Of a stretch of DNA of 64,000 bases, positions 44,604 through 53,202 are shown in pieces (within the stretch, counting starts at the first letter, position 1; every line of letters starts with the position of its first letter). The DNA comes from Vibrio rumoiensis (GTDB lineage Bacteria > Pseudomonadota > Gammaproteobacteria > Enterobacterales > Vibrionaceae), in the NCBI RefSeq assembly GCF_002218045.2, contig NZ_AP018686.1, positions 744,001 through 808,000 on the forward strand, read 5' to 3'. A model generated the notes under the pieces. The model was not told the origin of the DNA, made no database searches, and saw only the letters and a program-made list of their open reading frames with translations. The position numbers and the translations under genes were made by a program.

Positions 44604-46412
44604 ATGACGAATACACATTCAAAAACCACCCAAACAAACCACGATTCCATCTCAATTTCTACCTCCTTTATTTCAACCACTTTTACTAAACATTCTTTTA
44701 TCAAAAAAACCTTATTAAGCGTCGTCTGTTTATTTAGCGTAGGCAGTTATGCGCAAACCCCCGCCATTTACTCCAGTGAAAGTATTCACCACCCAGTGTG
44801 GGCTGAGCATGGCATGGTGGCAACTCAAGAGGCGATCGCTTCTCAAGTTGGGCTCGATATCTTAAAACAAGGCGGCAATGCGGTGGATGCCGGTGTGGCA
44901 GTCGGCTTTGCGCTAGCGGTAACACTACCGCGTGCCGGTAACATTGGCGGCGGTGGCTTCATGATGATTTATGATGCCAAAAAGAAACGTACTTTCGCTC
45001 TCGATTATCGAGAAATGGCTCCTTCCAAAGCGTATAAAGACATGTATCTGGATAAAGAAGGCAATGCCGTTGAAGAGTTGTCACGCTTTCATGGTTTAGC
45101 CGTTGGCGTCCCGGGCACCGTTGCGGGGTTAATTACCGCATTAGACAATTACGGCACTATGGATTTAAAAACCGTAATGGCGCCGGCGATCAAACTGGCG
45201 GAGCAAGGGATTATCGTCACCCCTGATTTATATACCTCATTACAAAATGCGAAAGAACGTCTGCAAAAATGGGACAGCAGTAAACCCGTCTTCTTCAAAG
45301 ATGGCGGAAAAACGGATTACCAAATTGGTGATAAATTCATTCAAAAAGATCTCGCGCACTCTTTAAAACTCATCGCACAAAAAGGACGCGATGGCTTTTA
45401 TAAAGGGGCAACGGCCAAAGCAATTGCCGATTCCGTTACCGCTGCAGGTGGCTTAATGAGCGTTGAAGATTTGGCCAGTTACAAAGCGGTGGTTCGTGAA
45501 CCCGTAATGGGCAACTATCGCGGTTATCGCATTGCCTCTATGCCCCCACCATCTTCCGGCGGCATTCATATCATTGAAATACTAAACATTTTAGAAAATT
45601 ACCGCATTGGTGAAATGGGCCACAATACTGCCGAGACAATCCATGTGATGGCCGAGGCCATGAAACTGGCTTATGCTGACCGTGCCGAATACCTTGGCGA
45701 TCCGGATTTTGTCAAAGTCCCGACCAAAGGCTTAACCAATAAAGATTACGCAAAGACTTTGCAGCAACAAATTTCACAAGATAAAGCTCGCCCAGCCAAA
45801 GACATCAAACACGGCCAGCCCATGCCTTACGAAAGTGATCAAACGACTCACTTTTCCATTATGGATAAAGACGGCAATGCTATTTCGAATACCTACACTT
45901 TAAACTTCTCTTACGGCACCGGCATGGTTGCTAATGGCACTGGCATTTTGCTCAATAACGAAATGGATGATTTTTCTGCCAAACCTGGCGTACCGAATGG
46001 CTATGGTTTAATCGGCGGTGATGCGAATGCGGTTGAAGGTGGCAAGCGCCCTCTTTCTTCAATGAGCCCTACTTTAGTCTTTAAAGATGGCAAACCGATT
46101 ATTGCAACAGGTAGCCCCGGTGGCAGCCGTATTATTACCACCACTTTGCAAATCATCATGAATGTAATCGACCATAAAATGAATATTGCCGAAGCCACTC
46201 ACGCGGTACGTGTTCATCACCAATGGTTACCCGATGAATTGCGCATCGAAAAAGGACTGAACCAAGACACCATCAAATTACTCGAAGGCAAAGGACAAAA
46301 CGTCGTAGAAAAAGAAGCCATGGGCAGTACTCAATCGGTCATGCGTACCGAGGAAGGTTTATTCGGTTCTTCCGATCCAAGAACGCCAAGTGCATTGACA
46401 GTTGGTTACTAA
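44604..46412 (+). CDS. ggt: Gamma-glutamyltransferase
   Basis: A 602-residue periplasmic enzyme that transfers or hydrolyses the gamma-glutamyl group of glutathione and related peptides. The hydrophobic signal segment (KTLLSVVCLFSVGSYA) starts only about residue 34, after an unusual serine/threonine-rich leader. Seen are GGNAVDAGVAVGFAL, NIGGGGFMMIY, and the self-cleavage site with the nucleophilic threonine near residue 414 in SDQTTHFSIMDKDGN. After it come NNEMDDFSAKPG and the SSMSPTLVFKDG and GSPGGSRIITT motifs. The start at 44604 follows GAGGGA; the upstream frame to 44541 runs through the hairpin and is unlikely. Confidence 0.93.
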   Translation: MTNTHSKTTQTNHDSISISTSFISTTFTKHSFIKKTLLSVVCLFSVGSYAQTPAIYSSESIHHPVWAEHGMVATQEAIASQVGLDILKQGGNAVDAGVAVGFALAVTLPRAGNIGGGGFMMIYDAKKKRTFALDYREMAPSKAYKDMYLDKEGNAVEELSRFHGLAVGVPGTVAGLITALDNYGTMDLKTVMAPAIKLAEQGIIVTPDLYTSLQNAKERLQKWDSSKPVFFKDGGKTDYQIGDKFIQKDLAHSLKLIAQKGRDGFYKGATAKAIADSVTAAGGLMSVEDLASYKAVVREPVMGNYRGYRIASMPPPSSGGIHIIEILNILENYRIGEMGHNTAETIHVMAEAMKLAYADRAEYLGDPDFVKVPTKGLTNKDYAKTLQQQISQDKARPAKDIKHGQPMPYESDQTTHFSIMDKDGNAISNTYTLNFSYGTGMVANGTGILLNNEMDDFSAKPGVPNGYGLIGGDANAVEGGKRPLSSMSPTLVFKDGKPIIATGSPGGSRIITTTLQIIMNVIDHKMNIAEATHAVRVHHQWLPDELRIEKGLNQDTIKLLEGKGQNVVEKEAMGSTQSVMRTEEGLFGSSDPRTPSALTVGY

Positions 46413-46450
46413 AAACACGGCTTACTAGACGAAAAACAACCAAAAATACA

Positions 46451-46494
46451 AACGGTAAATAATGGCTTCCGGCCAGAAAATTTACCGTTTTTTT
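46451..46494 (+). terminator. Intrinsic terminator of ggt
   Basis: AACGGTAAAT (46451-46460) pairs with ATTTACCGTT (46480-46489), with an inner GGC/GCC-type pairing, followed by TTTTT. Confidence 0.8.
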
Positions 46495-46659
46495 ATGGCT
46501 CGTGATCATAGCTTAACATTCAAGTTATCTATCTTTCGCATCAAATCAGTGACAAGCAATCGTTCCGTTATGTCAAAAGTGAAATATCCACACCACTCAC
46601 AGCATGTTCAGTAACACGGTTCGTTCAAACTATGATTTACTCGACAACACCATTAACGA

Positions 46660-46692
46660 AAAACGCCGCAGACTCTCATCTGCGGCGTTTTT
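46660..46692. terminator. Bidirectional terminator, copy A of an identical pair
   Basis: AACGCCGCAGA / TCTGCGGCGTT stem with loop CTCTCA, A run before and T run after. 33 bases are identical to the hairpin at 48830-48862. It follows the LysR gene on the minus strand. Confidence 0.85.
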
Positions 46693-46703
46693 ATGCTTTT
46701 ACA

Positions 46704-47591
46704 TTACGGTGCCAACGTCAACTTATCTTGAATAAAATCTAAAAACAGCGAAATTCGTGACGCTAAGGCACTTTGTTTATAGTACACCGCTTGTATCGAC
46801 TCTCTTCGATTGGGGTGCTGAATCGCATTGGGTAATATTTCGACGAGAGAACCCTCGGCTAATTCTTGATGAATCATGTAATAAGAGAGTGTGGTGACGC
46901 CCATCCCATTGACACACAACTGTTTAATAATTTCACCGCTGCTCGCATGAAGCCCGAAACTTAAAGGCGGGTGAGTCGTTTTAAAATGCCAATTATTAAG
47001 GTGAGAAGCTTGTGAAAAGCCGATAAGTGTATGGTCCGATAATTGATTAATGTCTTGCGGAGTACCATTAGCGTGCAAATAATCAGGGCTTGCCACAACA
47101 ACTAATGGACTTTGACCTAAAGCCCGTGCGTGTAGCGTCGAGTCTTTCAAATCCCCGATACGAATCGCCACATCGACTTTGTTATCTAATAAATCGACCA
47201 CTCGATCATTGGTCGTCAGTTCCAACTCCACTTTAGGGTAGTGCTTTCTAAATTCGGGCAAGAGCGGCACTAATTGATGACTAATAAAGGCAAATGCAGC
47301 ATCAATTCTTAACTTACCAACGGGCTCCGTTTGATGGGCCTGTAAATGTTGTTGACCAAGCTCGAGCGTATTCAAAGCTTGCTGAGCATAGCCCTTAAAT
47401 ACCACGCCCTCTTCAGTCATCACCAGCTTGCGAGTGGTACGATTAAATAACGTCGTCTCTAATTGCTTTTCTAGCCTAGCAATCGCTCTTGATAATGTCG
47501 CAATCTGAATCCCCTCTTTGACTGAGGCTTTCGAAAAGCTTTCACTTTCTGCTACCGCTAAAAAAGCCAATAAATCTTCTGTTTTAATCAT
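46704..47591 (-). CDS. LysR-family regulator of the adjacent flavin oxidoreductase
   Basis: A 295-residue LysR protein of the CrgA-like group. The helix-turn-helix region reads LAFLAVAESESFSKAS, AIARLEKQLETTLFNRTTRK; the effector domain starts near 88 with VGKLRIDAAFAF and has the typical VDVAIRIGDLKDSTLHAR. It is divergent from an old-yellow-enzyme gene with 146 bases between, so it probably controls that gene in response to an electrophile. Confidence 0.85.
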   Translation of the reverse strand: MIKTEDLLAFLAVAESESFSKASVKEGIQIATLSRAIARLEKQLETTLFNRTTRKLVMTEEGVVFKGYAQQALNTLELGQQHLQAHQTEPVGKLRIDAAFAFISHQLVPLLPEFRKHYPKVELELTTNDRVVDLLDNKVDVAIRIGDLKDSTLHARALGQSPLVVVASPDYLHANGTPQDINQLSDHTLIGFSQASHLNNWHFKTTHPPLSFGLHASSGEIIKQLCVNGMGVTTLSYYMIHQELAEGSLVEILPNAIQHPNRRESIQAVYYKQSALASRISLFLDFIQDKLTLAP

Positions 47592-47737
47592 TGCCGAATA
47601 CTCGCCTAAGTGCCTTCATAAAAGAATACAACCTTTGCATATTAATCAAAAGTAATTTGTATCTTTTGATATTAATGAAAATATTAAGCTCTGGTACCAT
47701 GCTGGTCATTCGCATCACGACAAAGGATAAGACTCCG

Positions 47738-48826
47738 ATGAACAACGATCTCTTTAACCCAATTCAACTTGGCGATTTAACCTTAAATAACCGTATTGTT
47801 ATGCCACCGATGACACGCTCTCGCGCTAAAAATGGCTGCGCAAATGCAATAATGGCGGAGTATTACGCTCAGCGTGCAGAAGCGGGGCTTATCATTTCCG
47901 AAGGCACGCAAATATCTCAACTTGGACAAGGCTATGCGTGGACACCAGGCATCTATAGCTCAGAGCAAATCCAAGGTTGGAAGCTGGTCACGGATGCGGT
48001 ACACGCTAAAGGCGGAAAAATCTTCGCACAACTTTGGCATGTCGGTCGCGTGACTCACCCAAGTAATACGGGTGGGGTTCAGCCTATTTCTTCAAGCGCA
48101 CAAGCGGCGAAAGGCGTAAAAGTATTCATCGATGAAGAAAACCAACCGAACTTTGTCGATACGGTATTACCAAGAGCCATGACTCACGATGATATTGCAC
48201 AAGTTAAAAATGAGTTTCATCAAGCCGCGTTAAACGCATTAGAAGCGGGGTTTGATGGTGTCGAATTGCACGCAGCGAATGGTTACTTAGTAAACCAATT
48301 TATCGATTCTGAAGCGAACCTTAGAACCGATGAATACGGTGGCAGCACTGAAAACCGCCTACGTTTCCTCGGTGAAGTGGTTGATCAATTAGTCGCCGTC
48401 GTAGGTAAAGAGCGCGTCGGTGTACGCCTTGCGCCATTCACTTGCTTAAACGGCACGGTAGATTCCGATCCTGAAGCCACTTATATCGAAGCGGCTAAAC
48501 TACTGAATAGAAAAGGTATTGGCTATATACATATCGCCGAAGTTGACTGGGATGACGCACCAGATACCCCGGTATCATTTAAACAAAACTTACGTCAGGC
48601 TTTTGATCAAACCATCATTTTGGCAGGCAAATATAACCCTGAAAAAGCCCAACAAGCCTTAGAGCAAGGCTTTGCCGATATGGTGGCATTTGGTCGTCCA
48701 TTTGTGGCAAACCCAGACTTGGTCACTCGTATTAAACACCACTATCCACTCGCAGAGCATAACCCAGAGACTTTGTTTGGTGGTGATGAGCAAGGGTTGA
48801 CGGATTACGCGACCTATTCTGCATAA
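47738..48826 (+). CDS. Old yellow enzyme family NADH:flavin oxidoreductase (NemA-like)
   Basis: A 362-residue FMN enzyme. It shows NRIVMPPMTRSRA at the N-terminus, the FMN/flavin region AEAGLIISEGTQIS, QLWHVGRVTHP, the substrate-binding His/Asn pair in ELHAANGYLVNQFIDS, EYGGSTENRLRF, and the C-terminal phosphate motif VAFGRPFVANPDL. Members reduce N-ethylmaleimide, enones, nitrate esters or nitroaromatics; the true substrate is unknown. The start at 47738 follows AAAGGATAAGACTCCG and begins MNNDLFNP like the family; the longer frame to 47591 is not coding. Confidence 0.92.
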   Translation: MNNDLFNPIQLGDLTLNNRIVMPPMTRSRAKNGCANAIMAEYYAQRAEAGLIISEGTQISQLGQGYAWTPGIYSSEQIQGWKLVTDAVHAKGGKIFAQLWHVGRVTHPSNTGGVQPISSSAQAAKGVKVFIDEENQPNFVDTVLPRAMTHDDIAQVKNEFHQAALNALEAGFDGVELHAANGYLVNQFIDSEANLRTDEYGGSTENRLRFLGEVVDQLVAVVGKERVGVRLAPFTCLNGTVDSDPEATYIEAAKLLNRKGIGYIHIAEVDWDDAPDTPVSFKQNLRQAFDQTIILAGKYNPEKAQQALEQGFADMVAFGRPFVANPDLVTRIKHHYPLAEHNPETLFGGDEQGLTDYATYSA

Positions 48827-48829
48827 ACC

Positions 48830-48862
48830 AAAACGCCGCAGACTCTCATCTGCGGCGTTTTT
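48830..48862. terminator. Bidirectional terminator, copy B of an identical pair
   Basis: Same stem AACGCCGCAGA / TCTGCGGCGTT and loop as copy A. It lies between the converging oxidoreductase (plus) and malG (minus) stop codons and can serve both. Confidence 0.85.
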
Positions 48863-48882
48863 TTATGTGATGGGTTTAGTTA

Positions 48883-49773
48883 CTACCCTTTCACACCACC
48901 AGCGGTTAATCCACCAACCAAGAATTTCTGAGCCAGTAAGAACACGATGGTAATTGGTAGTGCGGATAACACAGCCGCCGCCGCAAAATCGCCCCACAAG
49001 TAGTTTTGTGGATACAAGTATTGCTGCATTCCGACCGCAAGGGTGTAGGAATCCACATCACGTAATAGTAATGAGGCTACGGGTACTTCGGTTACCGCAG
49101 CAATAAATGACAAGATGAATACCACCGCAAGAATTGGCACGGATAATGGCAACAAGACTAAACGGAAAGCTTGCCAAGGCGTTGCACCATCCAGCGCGGC
49201 GGCTTCTTCTAGCGAGTTATCAATCGACTCAAAGTAGCCTTTAATCGTCCACACATGCAGCGCAATCCCGCCCATATAAGCAAACACCACACCACCGTGG
49301 GTATTCAAGCCTAAGAATGGAACATAAGTACCTAGGCGATCAAATAGTGCATATAACGCGACAAGTGCTAGTACCGCTGGGAACATTTGGAAAATCAACA
49401 TTGAACGCAAGATAACGGTTTTGCCTTTAAACTTCATGCGGGCAAAAGCATACGCACAAGTCGTTGAAAGCACTACAATACCAATCGCTGTTAAGCCTGC
49501 TACTTTGACTGAGTTCCACAGCCATAGTAAGACTGGGAATGGCGGCTTGGTGACAGTGCCATCGGCGTGAACCACATCAAAGCCTAATGCGAGTTTCCAG
49601 TGTTCTAATGATGGGTTACGTGGGATCAAATCCCCTGCGGCGTAGTTTCCTTCACGGAAAGAAATCGCAATCACCATTAATAGAGGGAACATCATTAACG
49701 CTAAGAAGATCCACATACCAAGATGCGTTGCCCAAACACGGTATTTCAAAGATTTTGGTTGAACCATAGCCAT
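48883..49773 (-). CDS. malG: Maltose ABC transporter permease MalG
   Basis: A 296-residue inner-membrane permease with six helices. The ATPase-coupling EAA loop reads EEAAALDGATPWQAFRLVLL. The C-terminal tail, LVGGLTAGGVKG, is the one that in E. coli MalG reaches the MalE/MalF cavity. The GGAG site precedes the start by seven bases. It is the last gene of malEFG and lies 11 bases after malF. Confidence 0.95.
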   Translation of the reverse strand: MAMVQPKSLKYRVWATHLGMWIFLALMMFPLLMVIAISFREGNYAAGDLIPRNPSLEHWKLALGFDVVHADGTVTKPPFPVLLWLWNSVKVAGLTAIGIVVLSTTCAYAFARMKFKGKTVILRSMLIFQMFPAVLALVALYALFDRLGTYVPFLGLNTHGGVVFAYMGGIALHVWTIKGYFESIDNSLEEAAALDGATPWQAFRLVLLPLSVPILAVVFILSFIAAVTEVPVASLLLRDVDSYTLAVGMQQYLYPQNYLWGDFAAAAVLSALPITIVFLLAQKFLVGGLTAGGVKG

Positions 49774-49784
49774 GTTGATTCTCC

Positions 49785-51362
49785 TTATTGATTTTCTAAT
49801 TTAGTGAACTTCATATTCAGTAGCGATAAGCCGCCCACTAATAAGAAGATAAGCGTCGCAATCGCACCTGCTAAACCAAAATCTTGACCACCCGCGCCTT
49901 CAAACGCAATGCGGTAGGTGTAGCTTACTAATAAATCGGTGTGACCGGCAGGCACGCTGGTACCAATCATATCTGGCGCACCGTTGGTTAATAGCTGTAT
50001 TAATACAAAGTTATTGAAGTTAAAGGCAAAGCTGGCAATTAATAGCGGCACCATTGGTTTCACTAATAACGGCAACGTGATCTTCATGAAGTTATCAATC
50101 GGGCCTGCGCCATCCATTGCCGAGGCTTCGTATAAATCATCAGGGATCGCTTTTAGCATGCCCATTGCCAAAATCATCATGTATGGGTAACCCAGCCAAG
50201 TATTGACAATAATGATCATAGTTTTCGCAAGCGTTGGGTCGGTAAACCAAGCCGGGCTTAAACCGAACAAGCCTTGTAATAACTGGTTAATTTCCCCGAA
50301 ACTTTGGTTAAACAACCCTTTAAATATCAAGATAGAGATAAACGCGGGTACCGCATAAGGCAGAATCAATAGCACACGGTAAATACCACGGCCTTTTAAC
50401 GCTTCCCAAGAAACGATTTGCGCTAAAATCACGCCCATGGCGAGGGTAAGAGCCACAGTCGCGGCGGCAAAAACCACTGTCCAAACAAAGATTTTAAAGA
50501 ATGGGCCTTGAATGCCTGGGTCGCTGAAGATACGGGTGAAATTGTCAAAACCGATATTAACGATGAAGCCCGGTGTGATGTAATCACCAATAAACTGACC
50601 ATCAGAATCTACCGGTTGGTAATAACCAATTTCATAGTTTGGTTTTAGCACTTGTTCGGTTTGGTTATTAACTAGGGTTTCGCCATCTGCATCTAAGCTA
50701 TACAGCGGTTTTACTTGAGCAAATTTACGCAGACCAGACATCACTAACTCGACACCTTCTGGCGTTTCAACTTGCAACTGGTTTAAAACATTACGATTTT
50801 TAATCACATCTTTAAGCGCCGCTTTTTTACCCGGAAGTTCGGTAACTGGCATTAAATTGATGTGCCCTTCTAGTTTTTGCACCGAATCATTCGATAACGA
50901 AATCGGCTGAGACACTAACCACTTATCGCCCTGCTTTAATGCCAGCGAATACACATCATCGTGTTGGCGTAATTCAAATGGGTAGCTTTCTCCGCTTTGG
51001 AAGGTTTGTTCTAGCAACACACCTTGAGCACGTTGGAAACTCAGTTGATTAGCGCCGCTGTAATTGGTGAAAGCGAGGCCAATGGTATAAATCAGCGGAA
51101 AGATAATGAAGAGAATCATCCCCGCGACACCCGGATAAATATAACGATGGGCATAAGTACGCTTACGGGCAAAAATATACACGCCCATAGAAGCCAGAAC
51201 TAAAGTCAGTAAGGCGAAAGCAAACTCTCCACGCGCATACATCAAGACAATTGCATAGCCATTCAAAAGAGTAATAGCCGAAAGAACCAGAGTTTTCAGC
51301 CAAGGAAAAGGGCGAGATTCAGAGAGTGGTGCTGAATGAGATGACATAATATTCGACGACAT
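49785..51362 (-). CDS. malF: Maltose ABC transporter permease MalF
   Basis: A 525-residue permease with the large periplasmic P2 domain (about residues 95-265) that is the hallmark of MalF, and a C-terminal transport core. The EAA loop reads YEASAMDGAGPIDNFMKITL. The substrate-binding segment with NFVLIQLLTNGAPD is also visible. The start at 51362 follows GGAATTGATT; the frame could open at a TTG two codons earlier. Together with MalG it forms the channel for maltose and maltodextrins. It is separated from malE by a weak terminator-like hairpin. Confidence 0.94.
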   Translation of the reverse strand: MSSNIMSSHSAPLSESRPFPWLKTLVLSAITLLNGYAIVLMYARGEFAFALLTLVLASMGVYIFARKRTYAHRYIYPGVAGMILFIIFPLIYTIGLAFTNYSGANQLSFQRAQGVLLEQTFQSGESYPFELRQHDDVYSLALKQGDKWLVSQPISLSNDSVQKLEGHINLMPVTELPGKKAALKDVIKNRNVLNQLQVETPEGVELVMSGLRKFAQVKPLYSLDADGETLVNNQTEQVLKPNYEIGYYQPVDSDGQFIGDYITPGFIVNIGFDNFTRIFSDPGIQGPFFKIFVWTVVFAAATVALTLAMGVILAQIVSWEALKGRGIYRVLLILPYAVPAFISILIFKGLFNQSFGEINQLLQGLFGLSPAWFTDPTLAKTMIIIVNTWLGYPYMMILAMGMLKAIPDDLYEASAMDGAGPIDNFMKITLPLLVKPMVPLLIASFAFNFNNFVLIQLLTNGAPDMIGTSVPAGHTDLLVSYTYRIAFEGAGGQDFGLAGAIATLIFLLVGGLSLLNMKFTKLENQ

Positions 51363-51461
51363 AATCAATTCCGTTTCTGTATCGACTTTAACTTAAATCA
51401 GTCAAATCGAGAGCTTTTTCAAACTGCAAATATAAAGCAGACGGATAACTTACAAAATAAA

Positions 51462-51479
51462 GGGAGGAGTGACCCTCCC
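51462..51479 (-). promoter_or_regulatory. malE-malF intercistronic hairpin
   Basis: GGGAGG and CCTCCC form a short GC-rich stem around AGTGAC. In the minus direction it is followed by TTTATTTT. It can act as a partial terminator or mRNA stabiliser so that more MalE than MalFG is made; E. coli uses REP sequences at the same place. Confidence 0.55.
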
Positions 51480-51507
51480 ATTTCTTCTCTAAAGAGAATG
51501 ACAGACC

Positions 51508-52686
51508 TTATTTGGTCATACGCTCAGCAACGGTATTCAATGCATCTTCTACCGATTGACGGCCATTGACTACGTTGCCAATTGCCGCTTTTTCTGCATA
51601 CCAGAATGCCGACATTTGCGAGATATTTGGCATGATTTCTCCGGTTTCCGCATTCGCCATGGTGGCAGCGATACGAGGATCTTTGGCTAATTCTGCTTGG
51701 TAAGATTTAAGCGCTACCGCTCCTAGAGGCGTATCGTCATTGATGTCTTTCAAGCCATCTTTGGTTAGCATGTAGTTTTCAATGAACTCCACCGCTAAAT
51801 CTTTGTTTGGTGATGCCGAGTTAATGCCTGCGGTCAATACACCAACAAATGGCTTCGATGGGTTACCGTTAAACATTGGCAGTTTGGCAACACCGTAGTT
51901 AATGCCTGCTTTATCAATGTTCGCCCAAGACCAAGGACCATTGATGGTCATCGCGACTTCGCCTTTATTAAAGCCAGATTCTGCAATGGTGTAATCCACA
52001 TCAGGTGAAATCACTTTTTGGTCAACTAAGCCTTTTACAAAGCTCATGGCGTTTTGCGCGCCTTTGTTATTTACACCAACATCTTTCGGGTTATAAGCGC
52101 CATTTTCAAACTTAAACGCGTAGCCGCCATCAGAGGCTAATACTGGCCATGTGAAGAACGGTTCAGACAAGTTCCACATGATCGCTTTCTTGCCCTCTTT
52201 TTGTAGCGTCTTATCTAGCGCAGCAATATCTTCCCAGTTCTTAGGCGGTGTTTTAATCAGGTCTTTGTTATAAATAAGAGAAAGTGACTCGACCGCGACA
52301 GGATAACCAATGTACTTACCATCATAAGACACAGCATCCCATGTGAAATCAGAAAATTTCGATTTGAATTCTGCCGATGGTTTTACTTCTGCCAGTAAGC
52401 CAGCTTGAGCGTATCCACCAAAGCGGTCATGTGCCCAAAGAACAATATCAGGGCCATCACCAGTTGACGCTAACTGAGGGAATTTTTCTTCAAGTTTGTC
52501 AGGGTGAGCAACGGTCACTTTAATGCCGGTATCTTGTTCGAACTTTTTACCGACTTCAGCCAGGCCGTTATATCCTTTATCACCATTGATCCAAATGGTA
52601 AGTTGACCTTCTTCAATTGCAGCATGTGCACTCACGCCGCTTAAGGCTAGGCTACATAAAATGGCAGTTTTGAGGACTTTTTTCAT
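51508..52686 (-). CDS. malE: Maltose-binding periplasmic protein MalE
   Basis: A 392-residue binding protein. A signal peptide starts MKKVLKTAILCSLALSGVSA with cleavage near AHA. The mature part matches MalE (EEGQLTIWINGDKGYNGLAE, KVTVAHPDKLEEKFPQ, GPDIVLWAHDRFGGYAQAGL, MTINGPWSWANIDKAGINYG). The start at 52686 is preferred because AAGGA lies nine bases upstream and it begins the signal peptide; an ATG two codons earlier is too close to the site. First gene of malEFG. Confidence 0.96.
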   Translation of the reverse strand: MKKVLKTAILCSLALSGVSAHAAIEEGQLTIWINGDKGYNGLAEVGKKFEQDTGIKVTVAHPDKLEEKFPQLASTGDGPDIVLWAHDRFGGYAQAGLLAEVKPSAEFKSKFSDFTWDAVSYDGKYIGYPVAVESLSLIYNKDLIKTPPKNWEDIAALDKTLQKEGKKAIMWNLSEPFFTWPVLASDGGYAFKFENGAYNPKDVGVNNKGAQNAMSFVKGLVDQKVISPDVDYTIAESGFNKGEVAMTINGPWSWANIDKAGINYGVAKLPMFNGNPSKPFVGVLTAGINSASPNKDLAVEFIENYMLTKDGLKDINDDTPLGAVALKSYQAELAKDPRIAATMANAETGEIMPNISQMSAFWYAEKAAIGNVVNGRQSVEDALNTVAERMTK

Positions 52687-52834
52687 TTCCATGATCCTTT
52701 CTATTGTTCTTATTTAAGTGCTACGCGCATCGAGATACAACAAAATGTAGGGTTCGTAACACATGACATACCTTTAATAGGCAAGCAGCCAAGTTTTGGT
52801 ATGTGAAAATAATGCGATAATTCCGACATTCCTA

Positions 52835-52860
52835 CATCCTCCTAACTTCTACGCCCCCTC
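52835..52860. promoter_or_regulatory. MalT-box-like sites near malE
   Basis: CATCCTCC at 52835-52842 and ACGCCCCCTC at 52851-52860 read on the minus strand as GGAGGATG and GAGGGGGCGT, resembling MalT boxes. They lie about 150-175 bases upstream of malE. Confidence 0.5.
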
Positions 52861-52876
52861 ACCACAAAATGACTTT

Positions 52877-52893
52877 TGTGACTTAGATTCACA
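52877..52893. promoter_or_regulatory. CRP-like site between malE and malK
   Basis: TGTGACTTAGATTCACA has both half-sites of the CRP consensus but with 7 bases between them where 6 is normal. It lies centrally between the divergent mal operons where CRP acts in E. coli. Confidence 0.4.
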
Positions 52894-53002
52894 TTATTTT
52901 TTATCTCAAGCGAAAAATGGCCAATAAACGTGAGCGGGCGCACATCATACTCCTGTCTGAGCGGTGTATTTGAATGCCAATAAAAAAGTGTGATCTATGC
53001 AC

Positions 53003-53024
53003 TCATCCCCCTTCATCCCCCAAC
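53003..53024. promoter_or_regulatory. Tandem MalT boxes near malK
   Basis: Two direct copies of TCATCCCCC, spaced 10 bases apart, give GGGGGATGA twice on the minus strand, a close match to the MalT box. They lie about 180-200 bases upstream of malK. Tandem boxes are usual in MalT promoters. Confidence 0.65.
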
Positions 53025-53202
53025 AATTAAATGATTAAGGATGAGGTTTATTGGCATATTTTGGGTAAGATAACTCTCATAGTCGCCTTTTATATTTCTT
53101 AAAAGAATATAAATAACGCATGAATAATCAATATGTTTGAGTGAGTTCCAACACCGAGTGGTTGGCATTGAAACAATAAAAAATAACCAGAAGGAAGACC
53201 AG

